DNA of 8,802 nucleotides from Bacteroidota bacterium (GTDB taxonomy: Bacteria; Bacteroidota; Ignavibacteria; Ignavibacteriales; Ignavibacteriaceae). Under the pieces are notes generated by a model. The model searched no databases. It saw nothing but the letters and a program-made list of their open reading frames with translations, and was not told where the DNA came from. This document shows, piece after piece, positions 1-6,745 of the stretch. The stretch covers positions 1-8,802 of the forward strand of contig JAJYSI010000112.1 in NCBI GenBank assembly GCA_021793635.1. The letters are read 5' to 3'. Within the stretch, counting starts at the first letter, position 1. Each line of letters starts with the position of its first letter. Position numbers and translations under genes: made by a program.

Positions 1-1450
1 TCAGATCATTTTGCTGCATACTGTTTGTTGAGTCATGCATAAAAAACTTAAAAATTGATGCAAGCGAATCCGGATTAAATCCGTAATTAAAATTCTTGAA
101 TTTCTTTCGCATCAATGAATCCAGTTTATGATTCTTAGCGGAATAGGAAGAATCAAACCCGAATGCTTTGAAGTTAAAATTCATTCCTTTGGAAGAATCA
201 TTATAAAAATATTTATAGCTGAAATTCTTGCCTTTCTGATGCTCCGGCAAATTAAAGTAAAAATTGCGCAGATGGCTTGTAATGCTGTCGATATTGGTTC
301 TAAGCCCTTCCATATCCGGCATATCAATTTGAGGAATTACAATTTCAGGAATATGAACACGGCAAGTATTACTGTCGATAAATACATTAAAATCTCTCTC
401 CCAGCTGGAATCCTTTTTCAGCTTGGCAAGATTATCGCCGAAATGAACTCGGAAATTTCCAAACTGCTTTTCGAATTCCTGCATATTTTTCTGAACTTGC
501 TCAGACCATTGCTGCATTTCCTTATTAAATTCCTGCTGATTGAAGACATACTTATCGGAAAAGATCGAATCGGGTGTTAAGAAAATATATTTGTTTGTAT
601 TGGCAGCCCTTACTGCATGTACCATCCGGTTCAAATCAGCTTCACTATATTCATGAGTAAATTCAGGCGGAAAAATATTCTGCAATCTTCTCTTACTTAC
701 CTTTGCGGCAAAAGAAATTAAATCGGCTGTAAGCGCTTTGTTATAATTCCAGATGTTAGGATTGATGGCAACAGTATTCTTATCATTTACAAGAACCTGA
801 GAAGCAAGATCCTTCTTGTAAGCTGAAAGGATAGAATCCATCTGTCTCTTCTGCTCATTATTTAAGTTCAATTCCCTTTCAAACTTTTCAAGATTGTTTT
901 CATTTTGAGCTAAGCTGCCGGTTCTAATTTCAAAAAATTGCTTGCCGTTTTTGTCGGAGCCAAACTGAAGACACTGTTTCTTTTGCTCATCCAAAGGCAG
1001 CTGATGGTAAACTGCAAAGTTGAAAATATCTTCGTTGCTTAAGTTTGCAGTAAAAAGCAGCGGCTTTAAATTCTCTTTGTAGAAAGCAGCTAAATTTGAT
1101 TTCTGCTGTTCAACAACTTTGTCGACAATCTGCGGATTATATTTCAGCACAATCATTAATAAAATTGAAGCAGCAACAATGCCGATAACCGGTGAATATT
1201 TTCTGATTTTTTTATACCACGGTGTTTTGATTCTAAGAGCCGCGGCAAGGCGTGTTTCAAAAAAAGGATTTTCCTCAATCGGTTTTATTGAAGAAACAGT
1301 AAGCATTTTTATACGCTTTAACTCATCAAGTTTCTCCTGAAGCTCTTTGGAAAATTTTAAATCATCTTCAAGCTTTTTAACTTCTTCATCGGAAAGCTCG
1401 TTGTCTAAGTATGCTGATAAACGTTCATATTTATTGTAAAAACTTTTCAT
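1..1450 (-). CDS. Membrane-anchored anti-sigma factor, partial (3' end beyond window)
   Basis: Reading back from the ATG at 1450-1448, the frame is open for 483 codons to the left edge, so the C-terminus is missing. The N-terminus (MKSFYNKYERLSAYLDNELSDEE, then an amphipathic Lys/Glu-rich helix to about residue 50) has the layout of an anti-sigma domain, with the LSAYLDNELSxEE signature common in anti-sigma factors. It lacks the HxxxCxxC zinc ligands. One transmembrane helix lies at about residues 88-102, flanked by Lys84 and Lys103. The remaining 380 or more residues should be periplasmic. They are rich in Asn, Gln, Phe and Lys and contain LNLNNEQKRQMDSIL (194-208), which resembles the LTxxQ helix of CpxP/Spy-type proteins. 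There are two periplasmic cysteines, C160 and C363. The gene overlaps the upstream ECF sigma gene by one base (TGATG), with GGAG as ribosome binding site, so the two are co-translated. The likely role is to hold that sigma factor at the inner membrane until an envelope signal arrives. The anti-sigma role is well supported by context; the signal is unknown. Confidence 0.82.
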   Translation of the reverse strand, partial: MKSFYNKYERLSAYLDNELSDEEVKKLEDDLKFSKELQEKLDELKRIKMLTVSSIKPIEENPFFETRLAAALRIKTPWYKKIRKYSPVIGIVAASILLMIVLKYNPQIVDKVVEQQKSNLAAFYKENLKPLLFTANLSNEDIFNFAVYHQLPLDEQKKQCLQFGSDKNGKQFFEIRTGSLAQNENNLEKFERELNLNNEQKRQMDSILSAYKKDLASQVLVNDKNTVAINPNIWNYNKALTADLISFAAKVSKRRLQNIFPPEFTHEYSEADLNRMVHAVRAANTNKYIFLTPDSIFSDKYVFNQQEFNKEMQQWSEQVQKNMQEFEKQFGNFRVHFGDNLAKLKKDSSWERDFNVFIDSNTCRVHIPEIVIPQIDMPDMEGLRTNIDSITSHLRNFYFNLPEHQKGKNFSYKYFYNDSSKGMNFNFKAFGFDSSYSAKNHKLDSLMRKKFKNFNYGFNPDSLASIFKFFMHDSTNSMQQNDL

Positions 1451-2043
1451 CACAATAACTCCTGTTTGTAAGGCTTTAACAGCTCTTTCAAACCTTCCCT
1501 CGCTCTAAAAATTCTCGATTTCACAGTACCAATCTCACATTGTATAGATTCTGAAATTTCCTGGTAACTCAATCCTTCAATATCCTTAAGCAGCAGCGGC
1601 ACCCGTAACTTATCCGGCAGCTTGGCAATTGCTTTATGTACAATCTCTTTTATATCTGAATTTTCCGGTGCCGTTTCGTAACCAAGCTCTTCCTCGGAAT
1701 CTTTTATTGGCGAAAAGATCTGCCGTATTTTTATTTTCCTAAGATGATCTTTGCACTTATTTACCGTTATCCGGTAAAGCCATGTTGTAAATTGTGATTC
1801 AAAACGGAAGCTTCCTAAATTCTTATAAACAGTAAGGAATACTTCCTGTGCAATGTCGTCAACCAGGTCGTGGTTGTTCAAAGTTAAATAAATTATGTTC
1901 CGTACCTTCTCCTTATGCCGCTGGACAAGGATACTAAACGTCGACTCATCGCCATCGATAAACCTTTTTATCAACGAAAAATCGTCATCTAAGTTTAAAA
2001 TCTGAGGTAAAGGCAACTCTTCATTCTTCTTTTTGTTTTTCAT
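1450..2043 (-). CDS. ECF (group 4) RNA polymerase sigma factor, RpoE-like
   Basis: This 197-residue protein directs RNA polymerase to a specific promoter set. Region 2 spans about residues 23-103: a GDESTFSILVQRHKEKV helix, the core-binding DLVDDIAQEVFLTVYKNLGSFR stretch, then FTTWLYRITVNKCKDHLRK for -10 recognition. A short acidic linker follows. Region 4 (about 133-186) begins KAIAKLPDKLRVPLLL and carries the helix-turn-helix LSYQEISESIQCEIGTVKSRIFRARE for the -35 element. Region 3 is absent, as expected for ECF factors. The only ATG in the frame is at 2043. No Shine-Dalgarno sequence precedes it, which fits the near-leaderless transcript predicted from the ECF promoter match at 2048-2075. 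The stop codon overlaps the start of the anti-sigma gene. The family call is firm; the exact ECF subgroup is not assigned. Confidence 0.95.
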   Translation of the reverse strand: MKNKKKNEELPLPQILNLDDDFSLIKRFIDGDESTFSILVQRHKEKVRNIIYLTLNNHDLVDDIAQEVFLTVYKNLGSFRFESQFTTWLYRITVNKCKDHLRKIKIRQIFSPIKDSEEELGYETAPENSDIKEIVHKAIAKLPDKLRVPLLLKDIEGLSYQEISESIQCEIGTVKSRIFRAREGLKELLKPYKQELL

Positions 2044-2047
2044 GGTT

Positions 2048-2075
2048 TTAGACGGAGATTTATTTTCTTTGTTCC
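2048..2075 (-). promoter_or_regulatory. Predicted autoregulatory ECF promoter of the sigma/anti-sigma operon
   Basis: On the minus strand GGAAC (2075-2071) is followed after 16 bases by CGTCTAA (2054-2048). This matches the general ECF pattern of an AAC-containing -35 and a CGTC or GTCTAA -10 at about 16 bp spacing. The -10 ends only four bases before the sigma ATG, so transcription would begin at or next to the start codon. Position directly before an ECF sigma gene makes autoregulation the simplest reading. It is inferred from sequence only. Confidence 0.6.
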
Positions 2076-2107
2076 CTAAAATTAATAAGATTTTAATTCA
2101 AATGTTC

Positions 2108-2138
2108 TTGCAAAAATAACCGTATCTAATTAAATTTG
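2108..2138 (+). promoter_or_regulatory. Bacteroidota-type housekeeping promoter candidate for the STAS gene
   Basis: TTG at 2108-2110 is followed after 20 bases by TAAATTTG (2131-2138). This matches the TTG...TAnnTTTG -33/-7 pattern known from Bacteroides and Flavobacterium, with normal spacing. The predicted transcript would start near 2143-2146 and include the AGGAG at 2151-2155 just before the ATG at 2162. The region is AT-rich, so a chance match is possible. Confidence 0.45.
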
Positions 2139-2161
2139 ATACAAAATTTTAGGAGTTATTC

Positions 2162-2503
2162 ATGAAGTTAAAACATCACGAACAATATAATGCAGTTGTC
2201 ATTGAACTTAAAGGGAATGTAATGGGAGGTGACGATACAAAAGAATTTAACGAACTTCTTCACAAGGTGCTTGATGAAGGTAAGAAAAACATTGTGGTCG
2301 ATCTCTCAGAAGTAAAATTTATGAACAGCTCCGGTTTGGGTATGCTAATCGGCGGCTTAACCACAATTAAAAAAGGCGAAGGCTCAATGAAACTGGCAAG
2401 AACAACCGAAAAGATTGAAAGCTTGCTGGTTATTACAAAACTCAGCCAGATTTTTGAATCTTACGAAACCGTCGAGGAAGCTGTTAAAAGTTTCGGCAAT
2501 TAA
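2162..2503 (+). CDS. STAS-domain anti-sigma-factor antagonist (SpoIIAA/RsbV type)
   Basis: This 113-residue single-domain cytoplasmic protein covers one complete STAS domain. The diagnostic segment is IVVDLSEVKFMNSSGLGMLIGG (44-65). Ser56 in NSSGLG aligns with the serine that SpoIIAA and RsbV kinases phosphorylate; the preceding residue is Asn rather than the usual Asp. In the known family, the unphosphorylated form binds an anti-sigma kinase such as RsbW or SpoIIAB and frees its sigma factor. No such kinase is in the window, so the partner must lie elsewhere. The adjacent ECF anti-sigma is of a different type and is not an expected partner. A clear AGGAG sits seven bases or so before the ATG. 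The gene is divergent from the ECF operon across a 118-base gap and is closed by a strong terminator, so it is probably monocistronic. Confidence 0.93.
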   Translation: MKLKHHEQYNAVVIELKGNVMGGDDTKEFNELLHKVLDEGKKNIVVDLSEVKFMNSSGLGMLIGGLTTIKKGEGSMKLARTTEKIESLLVITKLSQIFESYETVEEAVKSFGN

Positions 2504-2530
2504 AATTTAAAACACATAGGTTTTATAATG

Positions 2531-2566
2531 AAAACTCCGGATTTTCGAATTCGGAGTTTTTATTTT
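2531..2566 (+). terminator. Rho-independent terminator after the STAS gene
   Basis: AAAACTCCGGATT (2531-2543) pairs with AATTCGGAGTTTT (2548-2560) around a TTCG loop, giving a 13-bp stem with one G-U pair and a stable UUCG tetraloop. The stem's own terminal Ts plus TATTTT supply the U-rich tail. It separates the STAS gene from purA. The A-rich left flank could let it work on the opposite strand as well, but no minus-strand gene ends here. Confidence 0.9.
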
Positions 2567-2586
2567 GTTAAGTGAACATTGAATAG

Positions 2587-3882
<1,296 letters not shown>

Positions 3883-3906
3883 AGCTAAGCAGAACTCTCT
3901 TTTTTA

Positions 3907-3944
3907 GTCTCGTCAATTTTTTTATTTTTCCGGCATGACGAGAC
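3907..3944. repeat. Inverted repeat between purA and the kinase gene
   Basis: GTCTCGTC (3907-3914) and GACGAGAC (3937-3944) form an 8-bp perfect inverted repeat around a 22-base loop that is mostly T. Neither strand has a U-tract directly after the second arm, so it is not a standard intrinsic terminator, although it lies just after the purA stop and could slow or end transcription. It could also be a protein-binding site or a small dispersed repeat. Its function is unknown. Confidence 0.45.
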
Positions 3945-4020
3945 AAAATTTATATTCAAAATCGATCTGGAACTTTAACCGGAGTTATGGAACTGGATTC
4001 AGAAAAGAGGATTTAACTTT

Positions 4021-5238
4021 ATGAAAATGTCAGGCGGACCGGCATCCATTAACATTAAAATTACTCTCCTTGTTATTGCTATTATAATTGCTGCTGGTAC
4101 TTTGTATTATACACAAATACTTGTTCAGCAGCTTCAATTAAAAGAAAGACAAATCGTTCAGCTATACGCAAAAGGCATTGAGTATGTTGCCAATACATCC
4201 AGATCCGATGCGGATATTACCTTTCTATTCGAGAATATTCTTAAACCGATTGACTTCCCCTTAATAAATACCGGACCGGATAATAAAGTTACAATAATAA
4301 ATAAAGACGATATTAAAGATGTACGGAATATTAATTATGATACTTCCCTTTCTGCCCAGCAATTAGAAAGCTTCTTCGAGGCTAAAGTAAAAGAGATGGA
4401 TGAAACTCATCATCCCATAAATGTAACTTATAAAGATTCTGTCATTCTGCAGAGAATCCATTACGGTGATTCCGATTTGATTACTCAATTAAAATATTAT
4501 CCATACTTGCAAATCGTAATTGCGGCGTTGTTTATCGTTTTGGGTTATATCGGCTTCAGCAATATTAAAAAGAATGAGCAAAGCAATATCTGGGTTGGTA
4601 TGGCTAAAGAAACTGCTCATCAGTTCGGAACGCCAATCTCCAGTTTGATGGGATGGCTCGAAATGCTCAAACTTAGTTACAAAGATCCCGACAAAGTGCT
4701 GGACATTTCCGAAGAAATAAACAACGACGTAGAGAAGCTTAATAAGATAACATACCGGTTTTCGAAAATAGGCGCAACACCGGAGTTAAAAGAACAATCT
4801 GTGTATGAAACCGTAAAAACTGTTGTTGATTATTTTCAAAGAAGGCTGCCGCAATCCGGTAGAAATGTTGATCTGACTATTACCGGAGACAAAAATGTCT
4901 GCGCAGAATTAAATGCAGAATTATTTGAATGGGTTATTGAAAACCTAATCAAGAACGCACTTGATGCAATTGAAAATAAGGAAGGCAAAATAAATTTTGA
5001 CATAAAGTCAGTTAGAAACAACATTGAAATAGAAGCTACGGACAACGGCAAAGGAATAGAAATGAAAAGACGGAAGGATATTTTCCGTCCCGGCTACAGT
5101 ACTAAAAGAAGGGGCTGGGGTCTCGGGTTAAGCCTATCGAAAAGGATAGTTGAGACATACCATGAAGGTAAAATTTTTGTAAAAACTTCCGCACCTGGCG
5201 AAGGAACTACATTCAAAATTATTTTAAAGAAAGCTTAG
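4021..5238 (+). CDS. Membrane sensor histidine kinase (orphan)
   Basis: This 405-residue two-component sensor has TM1 at about 11-30, a periplasmic region of about 130 residues, TM2 at about 162-180, and a cytoplasmic kinase. The H-box [22 protein letters not shown] puts the phospho-acceptor at His200. The ATPase domain has an N-box [16 protein letters not shown] (N308, N312), G1 DNGKGI (341-346), an F-box near IFRPGYST (354-361) and G2 [14 protein letters not shown] (365-378). All catalytic motifs look intact. There is no HAMP or cytoplasmic PAS domain; the H-box follows TM2 almost directly. The N-terminal part of the periplasmic region has the layout of a small Cache/PDC-like sensor, but this is a guess. 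AAGAGGA at 4005-4011 is the ribosome binding site. No response regulator is next to it, so its partner and signal are unknown. Its stop codon overlaps that of convergent nadA. Confidence 0.93.
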   Translation: MKMSGGPASINIKITLLVIAIIIAAGTLYYTQILVQQLQLKERQIVQLYAKGIEYVANTSRSDADITFLFENILKPIDFPLINTGPDNKVTIINKDDIKDVRNINYDTSLSAQQLESFFEAKVKEMDETHHPINVTYKDSVILQRIHYGDSDLITQLKYYPYLQIVIAALFIVLGYIGFSNIKKNEQSNIWVGMAKETAHQFGTPISSLMGWLEMLKLSYKDPDKVLDISEEINNDVEKLNKITYRFSKIGATPELKEQSVYETVKTVVDYFQRRLPQSGRNVDLTITGDKNVCAELNAELFEWVIENLIKNALDAIENKEGKINFDIKSVRNNIEIEATDNGKGIEMKRRKDIFRPGYSTKRRGWGLGLSLSKRIVETYHEGKIFVKTSAPGEGTTFKIILKKA

Positions 5239-6179
5239 CTCATTTCAAGCATTCGTTCAATTGGACGAAGAGCCTTAATCATAATATCTTCAGGAAGAAT
5301 AATTTCAGGCTTCCTGTTTCTCATGCAAAGATAAAGCTTCTCAAGAGTGTTCAGCCTCATAAATGGGCATTCATTGCAGTTACAATTCTTCTCCGGAGGG
5401 GCAGCGATAAATGTCTTATGCGGCGCAATCTTTTCCATCTGGTGAATAATACCCGGCTCGGTTGCAACAACATAGCTGGATGAATTATCTGAAAGTACGA
5501 AATTAAGAAGCTTGCTTGTAGATCCGATAAAATCAGCCCGGTTAAGAAGCGTATCCTCGCATTCCGGATGAGCAATTATTTTTGCGCCGGGATGCTGAAC
5601 TTTCAAATCAATAATTTTTCTTTCGCTGAAAGTCTCATGCACAATGCAGGAGCCGTCCCATAAAAGCATTTTTCTCCCGGTTTTTTTCATCAGATACTTT
5701 CCTAAATTTCTATCGGGAGAAAATAAAATAGGTTTGTCTAAAGGAATCTGGTTTATAATTTTTTCGGCATTGCTTGAAGTGCAGATAATATCGCTTAGAG
5801 CTTTTACCTCAGCGGTGCAGTTTATATAAGTGATCGCAACATGATCCGGATGTTGCTCTCTAAAAGTTTTAAACAGAGGCGCAGGACAGCTATCCGCAAG
5901 CGAGCAGCCGGCTTCAAGATCAGGTAAAAGTACCAGTTTGTTTGGATTTAATATCTTTGCAGTTTCCGCCATAAAATGAACGCCTGCAAAAACAATTACA
6001 TCTGCATTTGTTGATTTGGCTTTTCTTGCAAGTTCAAGGCTGTCACCAACAAAATCTGCTAAGTCCTGAATTTCCGACTCTTGATAGTAATGAGCTAAAA
6101 TAACAGCGTTTAATTCTTTTTTGAGCCGTTTAATTTCACTCTCAACATCAATATCATAATCTAAATTTACGACACTCAT
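5235..6179 (-). CDS. nadA: Quinolinate synthase A
   Basis: It condenses iminoaspartate (from L-aspartate oxidase, NadB) with dihydroxyacetone phosphate to form quinolinate in de novo NAD synthesis, using a [4Fe-4S] cluster. I place the start at the ATG at 6179 (314 residues) because CCGGAG precedes it and the protein then begins [20 protein letters not shown], a normal NadA N-terminus. An in-frame GTG at 6236 would add 19 residues that look non-homologous. The three cluster cysteines are visible: C92 in [10 protein letters not shown]207 in AHPEC, and C271 in CNCNECPFM, which also shows the CxxC pair seen in many NadA proteins. Substrate motifs AHYYQ (H30) and [12 protein letters not shown] are present. 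No nadB or nadC gene is adjacent. The gene converges on the kinase gene with a 4-base overlap of the ends. Confidence 0.97.
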   Translation of the reverse strand: MSVVNLDYDIDVESEIKRLKKELNAVILAHYYQESEIQDLADFVGDSLELARKAKSTNADVIVFAGVHFMAETAKILNPNKLVLLPDLEAGCSLADSCPAPLFKTFREQHPDHVAITYINCTAEVKALSDIICTSSNAEKIINQIPLDKPILFSPDRNLGKYLMKKTGRKMLLWDGSCIVHETFSERKIIDLKVQHPGAKIIAHPECEDTLLNRADFIGSTSKLLNFVLSDNSSSYVVATEPGIIHQMEKIAPHKTFIAAPPEKNCNCNECPFMRLNTLEKLYLCMRNRKPEIILPEDIMIKALRPIERMLEMS

Positions 6180-6209
6180 TTCTATAAACTCCGGTAGAAT
6201 TTTCGACGG

Positions 6210-6217
6210 CAAAGTTA
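6210..6217 (-). promoter_or_regulatory. Possible -7 element for nadA
   Basis: On the minus strand this reads TAACTTTG, matching the Bacteroidota TAnnTTTG -7 element, 30 bases before the chosen nadA ATG. A TTG at the expected -33 position is not seen, so support is weak. If real, the transcript would start after the alternative GTG at 6236 and so favour the ATG at 6179. Confidence 0.28.
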
Positions 6218-6326
6218 ACAAATTTTTAGGAAACACTTTGTCTCATAGTAAACACTTATATTCAAAATTTCTTAAAAGAAGGCACACTGTTTTAATCTTG
6301 AATGCTTTTTTAGCTTAAAATTAAAC

Positions 6327-6341
6327 TGGCACATCACTTGA
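6327..6341 (+). promoter_or_regulatory. Sigma-54-like promoter of sRNA unit 1
   Basis: TGGCACATCACTTGA has GG at 6328-6329 and GA at 6340-6341 with exactly 10 bases between, the spacing of sigma-54 -24/-12 promoters (TGGCAC-N5-TTGC). The -12 dinucleotide is GA rather than the usual GC. Counting 12 bases on puts the start at about 6353, which is the first base of the block conserved in both units. An alternative reading takes TTGATA as a sigma-70 -35 box, but no good -10 box follows. Confidence 0.42.
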
Positions 6342-6352
6342 TAAATATTATG

Positions 6353-6424
6353 TGAAAATAGAAAATAGTTTTAAGCATATCCCTCACATTTTATACCCCG
6401 ATTTATATCGGGGTCCTTCTTTTT
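6353..6424 (+). ncRNA. Putative small RNA, unit 1 (about 72 nt)
   Basis: It starts with a 27-nt block (6353-6379) identical to that of unit 2, containing two GAAAATA repeats in tandem and ending TTTTAAGCATA. The block has stop codons early and no start codon, so it is not coding. A CCCTC motif follows at 6381-6385, then an AT-rich linker and a terminator hairpin. It has an upstream promoter-like element and its own terminator, and no gene follows on the same strand. I do not recognise the RNA family. Transcription is inferred. Confidence 0.55.
6395..6424 (+). terminator. Intrinsic terminator of sRNA unit 1
   Basis: ACCCCGAT (6395-6402) pairs with ATCGGGGT (6407-6414) around a TTAT loop and is followed by CCTTCTTTTT. 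The 8-bp stem with four G-C pairs in a row and the T-rich tail form a standard Rho-independent terminator on the plus strand. The opposite strand lacks a comparable tail. Confidence 0.8.
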
Positions 6425-6543
6425 AAAACGAAACTAAAACTAATTGACGGAAAAAACGTAAGCTATTCGGTAATTATTACCTGTAAAAAATGCTTCTCAA
6501 TAGCAAAACCTTCGAAAAATGGTTAAAAATGAAATAATTTTTA

Positions 6544-6558
6544 TGGCATGTCAGTTGA
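6544..6558 (+). promoter_or_regulatory. Sigma-54-like promoter of sRNA unit 2
   Basis: TGGCATGTCAGTTGA repeats the unit 1 arrangement: GG at 6545-6546, 10 bases, GA at 6557-6558. The predicted start at 6570 is again the first base of the conserved block. The next bases make TTGACA, a perfect sigma-70 -35 box, so a housekeeping promoter is a real alternative, but no convincing -10 box lies 16-18 bases on. Confidence 0.42.
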
Positions 6559-6569
6559 CATTTATAAGC

Positions 6570-6661
6570 TGAAAATAGAAAATAGTTTTAAGCATAACAT
6601 CCCTCCTACAAGAATGTCACTCTAGCTGCCGGATTATCCCTCAATCCGGCAGTCCTCTTTT
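6570..6661 (+). ncRNA. Putative small RNA, unit 2 (about 92 nt)
   Basis: The first 27 nt (6570-6596) are identical to unit 1. The following linker is longer and contains CCCTCCT (6601-6607), complementary to an AGGAGG-type ribosome binding site, within a possible weak ACAT/ATGT stem (6597-6600 with 6614-6617). The terminator loop at 6636-6642 carries a second CCCTC. Exposed C-rich motifs are typical of sRNAs that pair with Shine-Dalgarno sequences, so that role is possible. The RNA family is not recognised and expression is inferred. Confidence 0.55.
6626..6661 (+). terminator. Intrinsic terminator of sRNA unit 2
   Basis: CTGCCGGATT (6626-6635) pairs perfectly with AATCCGGCAG (6643-6652) around a 7-base loop, ATCCCTC, followed by TCCTCTTTT. 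The stem sequence is unrelated to that of unit 1, but the tail is nearly the same. Confidence 0.82.
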
Positions 6662-6704
6662 AAAGCGATCCCTTTCTCGAAAGTTAATTTATTAGATTTA
6701 ATTT

Positions 6705-6720
6705 TGGCTAATATTAGCCA
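6705..6720. repeat. Perfect 16-base palindrome near the aroB 3' end
   Basis: TGGCTAATATTAGCCA is a perfect palindrome 25 bases beyond the aroB stop, and part of it (TAATATTAG) recurs at 6727-6735. It could form a short hairpin ending the aroB transcript, but the minus strand continues AAATTAAAT with no U-tract. It could instead be an operator. Its function is unknown. Confidence 0.35.
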
Positions 6721-6745
6721 GCTGTTTAATATTAGTATTCAAAAG

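Larger units (their letters stand above)
6327..6431 (+). repeat. Tandem unit, copy 1
   Basis: This is the first of two diverged direct repeats, 217 bp apart. Shared parts in order are GGCA..TCA.TTGA, an 11-base divergent gap, the identical 27-nt block, CCCTC, a hairpin with unrelated arms, then GTCCTTCTTTTTAAAACGA against GTCCTCTTTTAAAGCGA in copy 2. Similarity thus continues slightly beyond the terminator, pointing to duplication of a whole transcription unit. Confidence 0.8.
6544..6668 (+). repeat. Tandem unit, copy 2
   Basis: This is the second diverged copy of the unit at 6327-6431. It is about 20 bases longer, with the extra length between the conserved 27-nt block and the hairpin. The promoter-like element, 5' block and 3' tail are kept while both hairpin arms differ, a pattern expected if hairpin strength, rather than sequence, is what matters there. 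Confidence 0.8.
6180..6745. other. Gene-free interval with two tandem sRNA-like units
   Basis: No credible protein gene is found on either strand in these 566 bases. The nadA leader occupies the left end. Two diverged copies of a promoter-to-terminator unit follow, at 6327-6431 and 6544-6668, pointing away from nadA and toward the 3' end of aroB. The stretch between them (6432-6543) is AT-rich with no clear feature. A perfect 16-base palindrome lies at 6705-6720, before the aroB stop. Neither unit can be a leader for a downstream gene, because the next genes run on the opposite strand. Confidence 0.8.

Noticed and set aside
1..3. TCA, a minus-strand TGA, as the end of the anti-sigma gene
   Set aside because: The anti-sigma codons fall at 2-4, 5-7 and so on, so this TGA is out of frame and the gene continues beyond the window.
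128..580. 150-codon plus-strand reading frame
   Set aside because: It lies antisense to the anti-sigma gene, has no ribosome binding site and gives no recognisable protein. The minus-strand frame here is open for 483 codons with an anti-sigma N-terminus.
3969..3994. GGAACTT (3969) and GGAACT (3989) as ECF -35 boxes before the kinase gene
   Set aside because: No CGTC, TCTGA or TCTAA-like -10 lies 15-17 bases downstream of either, unlike the site before the sigma gene.
6180..6236. N-terminal extension of nadA from a GTG at 6236
   Set aside because: It adds 19 residues with no NadA-like sequence. The ATG at 6179 has CCGGAG before it and yields a normal N-terminus.
6519..6572. 17-codon ORF starting ATGGTTAAAAATG
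   Set aside because: It is very short, has no ribosome binding site, and overlaps the promoter-like element of sRNA unit 2. Unit 1 has no equivalent.
6327..6668. CRISPR array or riboswitch pair
   Set aside because: There are only two copies, 217 bp apart, each with a terminator, and no following gene on the same strand. This fits neither repeat-spacer arrays nor leader riboswitches.
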